A DNA stretch of 64,000 nt from Parus major (taxonomy: Eukaryota; Chordata; Aves; Passeriformes; Paridae). The notes beneath the pieces were generated by a model. That model was given only the letters and a program-made list of their open reading frames with translations. It did not search any database and was not told where the DNA came from. The stretch spans positions 30,222,342 to 30,286,341 of the forward strand of contig NC_031776.1 of NCBI RefSeq assembly GCF_001522545.3, written 5' to 3'. Each line of letters begins with the position of its first letter. Within the stretch, counting starts at the first letter, position 1. Positions 1-12,840 of the stretch are shown one piece after another. A program made the position numbers and the translations under genes.

Positions 1-2048
1 CAGGACATTGCACCTGCTAAATGCCCCTCGTGGGCTGCCCCAGCTCTGAAGCTGATTCAGGACTTCTTGTTTAAACAGAAACATCAACCATTTTTTTCCA
101 GCTGAGAGAATGGATGGACCCAGAAGGCAGAGGTTTCCTGGCTAAATACTGCCTGGAGGCATGAAAAAGAACTGTAACTGCTATTTGCTCCTGTGAAAAT
201 AAAAAAAGAGCCTGTTGAGCCTTCCTGACCTCGGTCACACTGGTATTTTAGATTTCAGCTGACGAGGGCACTGTATCAGCAATGCACCCAGAGCACACAG
301 CAGGTGCCTGAAGCTCCCAGCTCCTGGGGAAGCACAGCAGAGAGGAAATGGAAGCTTCACCCTGAGGAGCAGCAGGCAGCAGTTACAGGGCATGAGCATG
401 GGAGAGGCTTTCTCCAGGAGACATGCTGTCCTGAAGTGAGACCTCTCTGAGCACCCTCCTGCCCTCTTCCTGCCCACCCAAGGCTGGATCCATCCGCCCA
501 GCCCTTGTGGGAGGCAGCAGGAGGGAAAGCAGCTCTGAGAAAGCAAAGGGAAAACTGTGAGTCTGCCTGACCTTAGCAGCCGGTGCTAACATGCCCCAGT
601 CGTGGGTGCAGAGCATTCTTGGTGGTCATTTTATCCCCATCTATACATTACACACAGATCCCAAGCTCTGATTTCTAATGCTTCCTCTCCTCTTGACTGA
701 AAACACCCCAAAATGACAGCTTTATAAGAAAGATGTTGCTGAAGACAAGATCTGACTGACAACATCTTTACAAATGAGGGGCTGTCAGGCAGAATGCATC
801 TTGATTTGTGGATTTGCAGAGAAAAATGTTTAAAATGTTTACTCCTAGGCTCAGCAGATTTGCAATAAAGAAATTAAAAGATATTAAATGCTAGCAAAGT
901 TTAGTGTCATTTTATGAGAACTACTTCAAAGAATATTACCTCATTACGTAAATAAGAGTTTGCTGTTTAAGACTGAATAATTACCAGTGGCTGAAGCAGC
1001 AACATGGCTGTGAATGCCTGAAAAATCACTGACATCAACACCACTGGCAAAGGAGTATACCAATAAAGCCCAATTTTGTTGTTTGGTTCTTTCAGAATAC
1101 TAAAATTTGTCCAGGGAAGCTTCTCCTGAAGAAATGCAGTTTCTCAACAGAAAGTTTGTGTTTCAGAACAGTTTCTAATGAAAGAAATGGTTGTTCATGG
1201 AAATCCAGTCTGTCTCTGGCCTCTGCCATGGGTTTATTAAATCCTCAGGAGCATGGATTTCTCTTTGCAGTTTCCTATCCATTAAGAGTATTACTTGTGA
1301 GCATTTCCCCTTCCACGTGTCCCCCCAGGGAGGCCCCTCACTGCTGTTCTCTGGGTTTCATGTGCACGCCCAGAGCTGGACACTCGCCAGGGTGACAGAG
1401 GGAGGCTGAGGCTGAAATTGGGGTGTTTGAATTTCCATATTTCATTTCCTTCACCACGGTGCAGAGTTTCTGTTTCCATCAGAGATCAAGATAACTTTGA
1501 TCAGGCTATTTTTATTTTGTAATACATTTTTTCACTGCTGCATGATCCCCTCTTCTTGCCTTGAACCAAACCACAATGAGTTATCTCCCTGTTTTCAATC
1601 ATCAATTCTTCGGGGAAAAAGAAAACAAAACAATCACACAATAGAGACAAGAGCATCTTTTTTTTTATAAAGATCTTCTGGATGTTTTTCAGTGAGGCTG
1701 GTTTTATTCTCATCCCTTAGTGAGTACCAGAGGAACATTCTCAGGAGGCTGAACTGGCATTTGGTCACCTATCAAATTTGGCTTTCACTAAAACTCATTT
1801 CCTTGCAGTCTCCTTGAATTAATTCTGGTGGCTGACACATGACTGTCCTGGCTCACTACAAAGTCCATTTCAAACCTCATAGAAACTGCATTCCTGGATC
1901 CTTCTTGAAAGCATAATTGTGTTCATTCTAAATTTAATTATTTTAATTGCCAGCCAAAAGAACTTTCTTTCATTACACTCACATAAAGCTTATAATTTCC
2001 CCCCCTCCTACAGTCACTAACCAACTCACATAAAAGAAAATATATTAA
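1..2048. other. No gene seen
   Basis: Unique sequence. A slightly G+C-richer part at 235-620 gives overlapping minus-strand frames of 77-103 codons in different phases, which I read as chance. No transposon family is recognised. Confidence 0.6.
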
Positions 2049-2112
2049 ATTGATTTTCTTCCATAGGAAATACATCAAGGAATGGAGAGGATTGATTTCC
2101 CTCCATAGGAAA
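2049..2112. repeat. 22-bp direct repeat, two copies 42 bp apart
   Basis: ATTGATTTTCTTCCATAGGA (first 20 bases from 2049) recurs as ATTGATTTCCCTCCATAGGA (from 2091). The 22-bp copies match at 20 positions, while the sequence between them is not duplicated. This is a local partial duplication with no associated gene. Confidence 0.85.
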
Positions 2113-3694
2113 CAAGACATAAATGTTTTTAATCCAGGTGCTGCATTCAGTTACCATGTATAGTATGAAAAACTGTGCCATAAAAATGAAATTAAATGCA
2201 TAACAGCATGGGAAAATCTTCCCTCATACTATCTTAAAGTATCCATTTTTTTGTCAGGACACAAAATAAACCTTTAAGCGTTACCTAAACCCATCTATTT
2301 TCCAGTGGGTTCTAGTACCTATTTATGCACCTCTCTGGGATGCTCTTTGGAAAGGACCGTGTTTCATCATCTCTCTCAGATTTCAGTGAGCAGACTCAGA
2401 ATGCAATGTACTCACTAAATTTGAGTAAGAGTGACAAATCCCACCCTGTGCTGTGGCAGACTGCACTCTTCCATCAAGTATCAATCCCATGAAGATTTAT
2501 AACTGAGGATATAACTCACAGACTCCTTTAAAGTTTGTATCTCAAGGCGGTACCATCCTTGATGTTGAAATCATCCATGCACATTTTACAGGTCAAAGCT
2601 GTAATTACACAAATTTTTAATAAATCTTGTGGCTTGCATAAGGCAAAAGGAAGGCAAAGTTAGAAATACCAGATTCAAACATTGCAGAGTTTTCAGCTCA
2701 ACTATTCCATTAAATCTTGGGCTTATCTTTAGTGAAAATACATTAGAGTTATGTGATACTGACCTCCTTCTGAGGTCAGTATCACAGACATGCTGTTGTT
2801 GAACAGAAGGATTTCCTTGTATTTTCCATTCCAAAAAAGTTCCCAGCAGCTCTTCTCTTCTGCACTATAGGCAAAAGGGAAGAACACAGTGTTCAATGTT
2901 CTCCATGCCCACAGGAAGTGCTGAGTGCTATACAAGAGGTGTTGTGTGCTCATGCAGAAAGGTTTCATGTGCCATCACACCCTCACTCTGGGCAGGCAGC
3001 AGGAGGCAGGGAAAAGCAGCAGGAATGGCCTGTGCACCAGTGCTCCCAGTAAAGTAGGGGTATTCAGTTGCTGCTGAGTGGTTCCCTTCTGAGCCTTCTG
3101 TTGCCTTGAACAGAACATTTACATTTCTCTTTCCCTTCAAGCCCATTTCCCTGGTTAACAAACACTGGATCTTCTTTGATCAGTATCCAGTAAAAGTCAT
3201 GAAGATGTGATCTTTTTGACTGTCATTCTCTATATCTGTTAACCAAATATCAGCAAAAGGTTGACTCTGTTCTATCTGCCAGAGAGGGACCCAGTTATTG
3301 ATCTGGACATTAGGCTACCATTTTATTGAAAGACTGATTATCTTTGTATCTAAATTGTCAGAATATATCAATAAGAGACTTACTATCTTACCATAGATGC
3401 AGGCCCCTTTCCAGAATACCTCTTTCCAGGGTAGCATGTTGGCCACCAGCAGTCATGGCTTCCTTCATGTCTCTCTAATAGTCATTATCTGCCATTGAAA
3501 AATAGAGATCAGTTTTAGATCAATAGTTCCAAAGTCAAACACATGGAGTGCCATTACTGAAACTTGAGATCAAATGCAGTTTCTAGGGTCCCATTTTTAA
3601 TTGTCCACCATAATATGCAATCCTACTTTTTCTAATTGCCTTGTGCCATTAGTCTACCAGGAGTGCCCACATGTAATCTCTGGTTTTTATTTCA
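2113..3694. other. No gene seen
   Basis: Unique A+T-leaning sequence. Apart from the perfect hairpin at 2752-2786, I see only short chance frames. Confidence 0.6.
2752..2786. repeat. Perfect 15-bp inverted repeat, 5-nt loop
   Basis: TGTGATACTGACCTC (2752-2766) and GAGGTCAGTATCACA (2772-2786) are exact reverse complements separated by CTTCT. The pairing stops sharply at both outer ends. The stem is too short for a typical microRNA precursor, and no transposon termini flank it. A template-switch or fold-back replication event is a plausible origin. Confidence 0.95.
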
Positions 3695-3830
3695 GAGAAT
3701 GACAGAACCACAGGGTTAGGTTGGAAGGGACTACAGTGGATCATCTGGTCCAACCTCCATGCTCAAGCAGGATCCCAAAGCACATTGCCTGGGATTGCTT
3801 GCTCTAGCTGTGTTTTTACCATATCTAAGT
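3695..3830 (-). mobile_element. CR1 LINE, 3' end fragment
   Basis: The plus strand shows the reverse complement of a CR1 3' untranslated region. It contains the signatures GGTTGGAAGGGACTACAG, ATCATCTGGTCCAACCTCCA, GCTCAAGCAGGATC and GCACATTGCCTGGGATTG in the usual order. The 3' terminus of the element lies at the left, where AGAATGACAGAAC resembles the degenerate terminal ATTCTRTG-type repeats of CR1. The copy is severely 5'-truncated, as nearly all CR1 insertions are, and fades into unique sequence after about 3830. It carries no coding sequence. The right boundary is uncertain by about 20 bases. CR1 is a non-LTR retrotransposon abundant in birds and reptiles, which makes this one of the main clues to the host. 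Confidence 0.88.
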
Positions 3831-6800
3831 TGTGCAGATAGCAGGAAGAAGCAGCCCCACCAAGGTCAGAAGTAGTCTTTGTGCTGCAAAGGGAACCAGA
3901 AATGTTGGTGACAATTCATGTGCAGCTGTTTTGTGCTCACCATGTCAATGTGTCACTCCCATATATGCAGGTAGATGTGCATGCTCTGCAAAGCTTTTCC
4001 TCATTCTCATAGTCCCTACACTACTTTGCACAGAGTTTTAATTATTCACCTTTCTAATATTTTCTCAAAGATTTTGACTGCCTTTGCATTTTTATCAGAG
4101 CTCATATAGGCTCCTTAGCAGGCTTTAATGACAGCTACTCAAGGGGTGGTGGTTGGGTCTTCTACAAGGGTACCACTCCCATTAGATGTTCATTTATAGA
4201 CCAAAGGGTAGATAAATCCACAAGATGCATTCAGGGATGCACTCTCCTGCCATGCTGGTGAGATATTCCAATCTCATGCTGGGAGATTTCCACACTTATA
4301 TTTGCAAGATCTCCCATAAAAGAGAACTACTCTGAAAATGCCTTCTGCCTAAGATTTTTTCAGTCCTTAGGTTTACAGGGATACACAAGATCCAGCCACA
4401 GTTCCAAAACTTGCTCCTTCTTGCTAGTTAATGGTTTATTTCTGCAGGCAGAAAGCCAGAGCCAGAGCATTTGTCAAACCAGAGTACATTAAGGCTTATC
4501 TTTCACCTGTCTGTGGTGCTGGCCAGGAGAGTCTGCATGTCTCCCTGAGCTCAATTCCAAGGAAAAGGCTAATTTCTTTAATTGATTCCTAATCTGAAAG
4601 ATGCCTTTCCTAGGAGTAATGAAGGGAAACAGTGCTTATGCCACACCTGCTCTGTTTCTGGTCTCCTAGTCAATATCTTCATAGAAAGAAAATGTAACAA
4701 CACTTGAATTCTCTTACCAATGAGACACGGATGATAAACTCTCTATTCCTGCAAGAATTTCAACACATCAGTAAGAATCAAACAGTTAAAGCTGAATTCA
4801 CATGAGAAGGGAGTTACACCAGTGTAAAGGAAAAAGAATTGTGTTTGCAGACTTCACCCCTCCTGTGGTTGATGCCCAGCACAGTCCCCATTCCTGTCAG
4901 CCAGCAGAAGCAGTAGCTTGTAGTTTCTATAAGCCCCTGTAGACTAGAATTCCATTTATCAGATAGTCTCACACCTACTTGTGTGCCTTTGTTAGACATG
5001 CTCCTGTCAGTCACAACAGTGCAACAATTTAACTGGACATGGAGCAAATGATAGCCAGGACAGGAACCCAGGACACAAAGGAACAAGCCATTCTGGATGT
5101 TCCTCATTCTCCAGTGTCTTTTCAGAAAGTGCCCTTATCCTAACCTTCAAGTTATCAGGGGCTTTGCTTATCCTAGAGATTTCCCATAGCAGCAGGATTA
5201 AGGTTATGGTCAAAATGTGTTTTGCAGGTGACAAGACACCTTGTGTCACAAGGGCTACCTAATCCAGGGGCAGCAATCCCTCACTGACTTGAGCAAGATA
5301 TTTCACTGCATAAAAGCCTCTCTGTCAAATAGAGACCAAGAATAAGGTTTTGGCCATCCTTTTTGTGTACATAACTTAGGGACTACACAGCAAAATCACA
5401 TGCAAAACTTACAATGAGCTGTTTAATGGTAAAATGTCACTGCATCGTTGAGAACAATTCCTGGTAAAGCTGCCATGAGCTGCTGTCAGCTTGTCTGTTT
5501 GATCTATTAATCTCTTGCTGCTGCAAATGTGACCCTTATTTCCTTGTTTTTCACATGTGGCATCTTGTTATAAACTTTGTCCAGACTTTCAGCAAAACAG
5601 TAATAGTATTCAGTTATTCACTGTAGCATAAAAGGCCCCGACCCCTAGAGGAGGATCTCCAGCCATGGCTCACTTGCAAATAAATATAAATGCAAACAAC
5701 TTAAAGCCATTAAGAAGAAAGACAAAGTTTGCTTATTCTGCCACAGCTACTTATACTGCCTGTGTTCATTTCTAGAAATAACATTGCTACTTTATAGTTC
5801 AGAGGAGGCTGTAAATTAAACAGCACTGCACTGGATATATTCACAGGTACCATTTGCCATTGCCATCCACATATAGATTTCCAATAAACAGGTCTCATTC
5901 ATTGTAAAAATTAGATAATTGAAACTATCTATTTGCTTCAAGGCTGTGGTCTCAGAGGTGATGCTTCTGTGTTGCCACGACAAGGGGGAGACAGCAGGCA
6001 TAATTCTCTTCCACAATACTCTTTTCCTGTTCTTTTTTTTTTTTGTCAGTAATAAGCACATTTTATGAGATACTGGAGATTATGCATTAACTTCTGCCCA
6101 GAGCTGTTCTGCCTGAGGAACTCCCCTTTTTCCCCTTTTACCATCCCTTACCTCTGTAGAGGTTTTTAAAAACTGTAAGAGAATAGAATCTTGTCATGAA
6201 CAGCAATCTCAAACTACTCTATTATCTTCTCCATGCTGCAGATTTCTAACTGTTGATTATGATTATACAGACTCTGAAGTTAATGCATTCATGATAGTGG
6301 GAAACATATAGCAAACACTACCAAACAAATTTTCATGCAGCCCTTTCCATTGAGGAGTAACTTATCTACTGAAGTACTAATTAAATAACTTTGCCTGTCT
6401 GATTAAAATCATAGGGTTGAAAACGTATATTTTGTGTTAGACTGCAGCAAAGTAGAGGAGATAGAGAAAAGTTCAACTGGTGTAAAATGCTTTCATCAGC
6501 ATCAACAAATAAATAGTTTCAAGTGTATATCTCCACTTTAAACAGAAAAAAAAAAAATCAGAAATGACAAGTTCCCACTTACAAAATGCCTCTTTATGAT
6601 TTTCTCATCATAATTTTCCTCCAGTGCTACAACACATTAACTGACTCCTTGTTACAGTAAAGGTTCACTTAGTAATTTTTCCAAACCTGTATTCATCATG
6701 AGGAAATGTGGGATGGACCACAGGGCTCCATCCCTGGGATGGATCTCACACTTGGAGCTATGCTAATTTTTTTTCAGGACAATCATTGAGATTACATGCT

Positions 6801-8459
6801 CTCTAACTGAAAATCAGTCAAATATAACCCCTGATAGTTCAGGGAGTTGGTGAGTGGATGATCCATCACCCATATCCCAGGCACAGAGCTATTCCCGAGC
6901 CACTGCACCTTGTCATCTGACAGACTGCTGCTCACATCCCTGTGAGGCAGTTTATAAAATCTTATGGAATCACTTTTCTACTTCATGAAGTAATGTGGAG
7001 ATATCAGACAGTATTTATACCTCGTATCACTAGCTTGAAACCAAAATAAATCTGCAACAAAATTGCATCTGCATTTTTCTCAGAAAAATAAAAACAAAGC
7101 TGGTCAGGAATTTATAAAGGAAAATGCTGCTCTTGTTTTAATGCATGATTTACTGGCAGCTGGATGTGCCTTGCATTTGGAAATCAAGGAGCAGAATAAA
7201 CTGGTTTGTGTTCCTGTGCTGCTTGAGCCTTTTCTCACACCCTTGGGGAGCTCCATAATCACAAAGATAAGAGAAACTTTGGGTTGAATGTTGTCTCAAC
7301 CATTTTCATGTAGAGTTTCAGCCTCATGCAGTAATGCCTCCAAAATTATCAGATTCCCTCAGACTTCTGTGTATTGAAAAGAAGTTCTCTTGTACTACAG
7401 TGAGAAAATGAATTTAGACCCCAACACCTTGGTTTTTAGGTAACTGTCTGGTGTTCCCACAAGCAGCCTTTGCTCAGCACTGGTGACATAATCAGAGCTC
7501 TGCAGAAAGGACATGGCAAAACCTAAGAAAGTAGCAAGAGCAAGTGTGGAGCAGATTGAATTTTGTCCCTTCTAGTGAAGGACTTGCTGCTGAGGCATCC
7601 CTAAGAGCAGCTCACCTCCACTGCACTCAAAGGGAGGAAGATTTTGTGCAATCTGTTAATAAATATGGTTCCTCCAAAGGAATACTTCACCCCTATTATC
7701 ATTTCTAGTCCCAAAGGAAGAGGATAAATGAGGGTAATGCTGGCAACTGCCCAGGCTAAAAGGGCAATATCACTCAAGAGATGTCATCAACAGCTACAGG
7801 GGGAATATCTGACAGAGTAACTCAGAAACATCAAGGCCTTTACCCTTAAAATTATGCTATACTTCATATATCATTTCCAGCCATGTTCTGCATCATTCCC
7901 TTCATGATGGAAAATGATCTTTTTACTCTTACCAACAGTATTTAAACCAAGATGTACCTGCAGGGAAATACATGATTGCTCTGCAAGAGAGTACTTCAAA
8001 TATTTAAATTGGCAAGTCCTTTATCCATAAGCCAAGAGATTTGTTGCACTTGTTAAAACTGAAATATGCAGTACTGAAAAAGAAGGATATAATTATAATT
8101 TATAGAGAGAGTATTCAGTAAACAGTGTGATTGAAGTTGTTTGTATATGCTGCTTTAAATAACCATTCTTCTGCATGAAAAACTCAGAGTTCAAACAGAA
8201 CAAATGAAAAACTGGAATTCAAGTTGGTGTTTTATTCCATATAATGACCATTCAAATAGAAAAGTCTCTACTGATTACATTCATTTATGGGCCTTGGTAA
8301 GCATAAGAAAGTATTTTAGTTAATTTATGAAGATTAGAATAGTCATGACTTATAGGAAACAATTTATACAAGCAGCTCTAAAATATACTTTTAGATTAGG
8401 AAAGAGCTAAAATTCTGGCAATGTCTGAATTAGCAAAGAGAAGACAAACAATAGTATTG
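3831..8459. other. No gene seen
   Basis: Unique sequence with T12 at 6033-6044 and A12 at 6546-6557. Frames are under 100 codons and overlap. Nothing resembles an exon, RNA gene or named repeat. Confidence 0.6.
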
Positions 8460-8780
8460 ATTAAAATTTGCATAATATCTGCTTAATTAAAAAAGCAGTG
8501 TTATATATTGCAGCCAATAGATTAATCCACTTTTCAACCAGTTTTAAAAGAATAACGTAATTGTAGATCAGAAATATTTTTTCCTCCAAGCAATTTGCCA
8601 AATAAGGGGCTAAAATGTAAAATATTTTTTTCCATTAGTTTTAGGTAATTGAAATGCAAAGTGCTAAGCACTTAATCTTTCCAGGCAGGAAAAGCTGCCT
8701 GCTGTCAGATTTTATTAAGTCTTTTTGCTGCTCTTTGTATAGTCAATAACAAGTGTCTAAACCCAGGAAATGATGTAGAG
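8460..8780. promoter_or_regulatory. Candidate non-coding enhancer, octamer/OTX/NK2-like sites
   Basis: A dense cluster of motif-like words sits in unique sequence. It includes a consensus octamer ATTTGCAT (8466-8473), CTTAATTAA, CCAAT (8514-8518) and a bicoid/OTX-type GATTAATCC (8520-8528). It also has an octamer-like ATGCAAAG and the dyad AAGTGCT-A-AGCACTT (8659-8673), which places two CACTT cores of NK2-type sites face to face. No open frame is supported. Enhancer identity is inferred from motif density only. Confidence 0.3.
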
Positions 8781-9889
8781 GTAGTGTTCAAAGGTAAGGA
8801 TATGATAAGGTGGTGTTTGCGTTCAGGATAATATGAAAAAGTCCAACATGTACACAGGAAGATTATTCTCCATGTCAACTAATTAGCATGTTTATTGGAA
8901 GCATTAATTATTCTGACAACCAAAGAGATTTTTAAGTGTGTTAACTCTTCATATGTTCATTTTCTACATGCCTTTCTAGGCAGACTCTTTATATGTTTAT
9001 TTTAATAAAGTTAAAAGAAACAGTTCTTTCCAATTCTAATATTTGCTAGTAGGTAAAAAATGTATTCTACCAGGAATTAGTGAGTTTCAAAACAAATCCA
9101 AGACAAATAAAATTCTGACAAAAATTAGAAAATCCTTGGCACCTTCCAGGAGGTGGCCTTTCATTTTGAGTGCATGATGCTATCTGCACCTCAGAAAAAT
9201 GGTTTAGATTTAAACCTACACCTGAAAACACAATGGCTTACAAGATCTCAGATATCAAAGCAATCCCTAAAGACAGGTACAGGCCCATGACTACTTGACA
9301 TATAAACAATGCAGCTTCCTGATGTATCCCAAAATGCAGCTCCTGGAAGCCCGAAAGAGGAAATCCCACTTGCTGTCTGGTTCCAGTTCCTATTCTACAG
9401 AAATGGGGTCCAGCAACATCTCCTGTACTTGGGCTCTGCTTCCAAAAGCCTCCTGCCAAAACCTGTGCTGCCACAAAGCACACTTGGGATTGATAAAAGT
9501 GCTGGGGAGGGTTTGGGGGCTGATGCCCAAGCCAAGCTAAATTCTGAGCAGACAAATAAAAGCATTGTCAGGTTTGATCATGCAATCCCAGTGCAACAAT
9601 TAAGTAAGGGTTTGGTATCAGATCTGTTCATAAATTAAATAGTTTGGCACGTGGCTTTGCTACTTAAAGCAACCACTGCATTGCCAGGACCACACTCTCC
9701 CACCAGCTTCTTCCCCAGTGACATTCTCGTTCACATTGCAATTTTTAGAGACAAATAATCATTTTCACTGTGCCCAAAAGCACTATTTGGAGCAGTATTT
9801 CCCAGTCTCAATTTCACAAATCTGCTCCCTGCAGAAGGAAAAAGGAATTCTTTATGTTTTTCTAGTCTTTGTAGTGTGCCAGTGCACAG

Positions 9890-10200
9890 CTTTTTGAGAG
9901 CAACACAAATATGCCCTATTTTCTCCTATCTTCTTCCCGATTTTCTTTCAACTTTCTTTGTAATTTTTCTTTCTTTCATTTCCTCTTGTGTTATTTTCCC
10001 TGTCTACCTTTCTTGTACTTTAGCCATCCTGTTCTCAGTTCCATGTCTTTACACTGTATCTGAGTCAATCTTTATTTCCTGACTTCTCCTCACTTTCCCT
10101 CACAGCTTCTCTCATCTCCAGCTTTTCATTTCACCTTTATCTCTGTGCTGAAGCCCTTCAGTACACACTGCACACATTCTCCTTCTGCTACATCCATGCA
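9890..10200 (+). other. Pyrimidine-rich, G-poor tract
   Basis: The plus strand is dominated by T and C over about 300 bases, with repeated TTTCTTTC and TTCTCC words and few G residues. It lacks a simple repeating unit and has no coding support. It may be a degraded polypyrimidine microsatellite. Confidence 0.55.
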
Positions 10201-11881
10201 TCAAATTATCTGCTATTGACATGAATGCATATGCAATGGAAACTGGGTGTTTATTAATAGTTAGAGCTGCTGACCACTGAGGCTTTTTTACATCACATTA
10301 AGAGTTTTTCTCAAGATTTCCTTCTGTTACTCCTGTGTCTACATTACAAACCAGGAAGACAGAGACCTTTGTCTATAAGACACTTTGAAAAACTTCATCT
10401 TTAAGGCCATCATGTAGCCTTTCTTTTTCTCCTGTCGGCTTCTCCTGGTTCCCTCTTCCTCTGAAAAACTAAACAGATACAGATCTAATTACCAGTATCT
10501 CAGGCCATCATTAGCAAAGTAGACACAGAGTGAATTGAATATCACTTCAGGGAGATCATTACTTGAACAACCCCACAAAGCTCTTTAATATATCTTGCTT
10601 TGAAACTGCACCTCCAAGCATTTTGCAAGAACTGAATAATACACTTGCAAGGCTGAAAAATTTTGGGTACAAACAGAGAATTTCGGAACCTGCATAAAAA
10701 TATATATATTAACATAATCCTACATCAAGATAAAATCCAAAGAACAGCAAAGTGGCTGTGGGTGAGCTGATGATGGTTTATATCAAGAATCAAAATCTGA
10801 CAGAGCTGTTACCTGTGCACAGCTCTGCACTTCAAAGCAGCATCTGGTGAACAGCACTCCAGTGACTTCAGTTATCTGTAAAAAGCTACAACTCATTTTA
10901 TAACTGTTTAGGGATATAGGCACAAAAGTAACTATAATTAACTACTAGAGACTAATCTGCCCTACTACATGTATCAAAATCTACATTATTTAGATATAAT
11001 GATATTATATTTAATATTAAATCAGATATAAAAATCTACCAGTGTCACATACTGAATACAGCATTGATTATGACATTGTATGGTTTTCAGACATCTTCCA
11101 ATCATACTTCTGCGTGGTAGCAAAAACAGTCCAAAAGCAAAAAATAACTGAAACAACTGGTATTAAAGAAGAGGAAGAAAGGTTAAGAAGAAAATTACAG
11201 ATCTCAAAGAATAACAGAGAGCTTGCTGGTAGATTTCTTAGTTACTATGATGTTTGAGTTAAGTTATTTTTAGCACTAAAATATACCTTTTGTATGAGAT
11301 AACTGATAACTTTTGCTTACAAAGCAGGTTGGTTCATTCCCATGGGAAGGGAGATCCAAGCCAGCAATGGAGAACTTCAGCCAAAATACTATTTCACAAA
11401 AGAGTAGAAAAATCAAAGGGTAAAATAAATTGCTGGAAAAAATTATTGGCTTGATATTTAAAACTGCTGAGCATCTGCAGGTCCCATTTAAGTCACAGGG
11501 AGCTAAAACCATTGACAACCATTGTAAATCAGGATGGATAAGTGGCAGGACCAATAACAAGCCAGGCTTACCAAAGAGATTTCATAAACTAATGATGTGA
11601 AATAAGAGCTCTCACTTAAGCTTAGTTGCAAAAGGAAATAATACAGCTTAACAAGAAAGCTCTCAGAATCCATGATACAAACATTTACCAATTTTTTTGA
11701 GTGTTTTCTTTTAAAGAAGACTCATTTTCTCTGTCATGTTTCTGATAAGGAAAGTATTTCAGTGACAAGTACGGGATTATATACAAACCAAACCTGTACA
11801 AACAAATCAGTATTCAACAGAAATTTTAGAAAGAATATATATGTGTCAAAACTTGCCTCAGTGATTTTACTTTTAGCTTTG

Positions 11882-11896
11882 TTTTTTTTTTTTTTT
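11882..11896. repeat. T15 homopolymer
   Basis: An uninterrupted run of 15 T residues. I see no upstream or downstream retrocopy for which it would be the poly(A) tail, and no target-site duplication. Confidence 0.9.
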
Positions 11897-12619
11897 CAAA
11901 AATGGATTGAAAATAAAGAGGGAAAAAAACCTCTTCAGAGTCCTGTGACACTGACATGCTCAGGGTTACAAAGATAAGGGAGCATCATATCATTTTCTAC
12001 TGGATGGTACCATCCAAGGTGTTTGAACATCTTTTTGCACCCAGGTGATAATATTTTCACTTCTCTGGACATCTCTTGGCACAGATTTGTGAAGAATTCC
12101 GTAAACTGCTAAAATCTTTGGGCACAGTTAAGCATAGCAGTGTTGTCTGAAATGTAATCTGTGGCAACTGCTTTGAAAACCCTTGCAGTCTTGGAAAGAG
12201 TAAAAATTATTTCAGGAGCATTTATCAATATGTTCAATTTCTTTTAATGACACAGGTCACTGCAAATGGCTGTGTTTTGTCATTGGATGCACTGAAAAGA
12301 TCTGACTACTGAGATGCCATTAAATTAGAACTACTCACATTGAAAAGTGTCTCAAATTGGCCTTTTTTTTAGTGAGGAGAAAGAAATGTTTTTGTTCCTT
12401 CCTGTAATTTGTCAGAGCCACACAAATCTATTACATGGCTTGACACATTTTTGAAGAGTAATTTCTGAAAGAATTCATAAAAGAAAGATGAATCCACACT
12501 TCCAAGACAAAGAGACATCTCAGTGAAATATTGTGCAGATCATCCCCCGCACACGCAAAATTAAGTGGACATTTTCCCTGCTTCAATACAAATGATTTGT
12601 TCCACTTTTCCTCTCCCAG

Positions 12620-12840
12620 ATCCCTTGGAAGAACCCTCTAGGGGACAGCAGGATTTGCTGCTACCAGCCATAGGTTTTCCAGAAAACCTGCCCAGGTCAG
12701 CCTACTCCAAATACTCTGGGAGCCAGCCTGGAAAGGGAGAGATGAGGCAGTCTCTGGTACAAGATGGACTTTTCAGAAATTACTCTCTGACTGCAGAAAA
12801 TCCTGGGAAAATGAAGACTGAGTCACTTGCTGACCAAGAG
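12620..12840 (+). other. Candidate coding exon, unidentified product
   Basis: A strong acceptor (TGTTCCACTTTTCCTCTCCC, then AG) ends at 12619 and a donor GAG|GTAGAA begins at 12841. The 221 bp between are open, phase 1 to phase 0. They encode a 73-residue hydrophilic, probably disordered peptide (starting PLEEPSRGQQDLLLPAIGF). It shows no domain, cysteine pattern or repeat. The frame continues to a stop at 12880-12882. No neighbouring exon was found on the same strand, so exon-like borders could be coincidental. Confidence 0.13.

Larger units (their letters stand above)
8781..12619. other. No gene seen
   Basis: Holds the pyrimidine-rich tract at 9890-10200, an A+T palindrome ATTTAATATTAAAT (11009-11022) and the T15 run. 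Frames of 81-109 codons on both strands overlap across 9238-9638 and look like chance. Otherwise unique. Confidence 0.6.

Noticed and set aside
2752..2786. MicroRNA precursor
   Set aside because: The perfect stem is only 15 bp with a 5-nt loop and does not extend with imperfect pairing.
9238..9638. Overlapping frames of 81-109 codons on both strands
   Set aside because: Mutual overlap on both strands without homology indicates chance rather than a gene or retrocopy.
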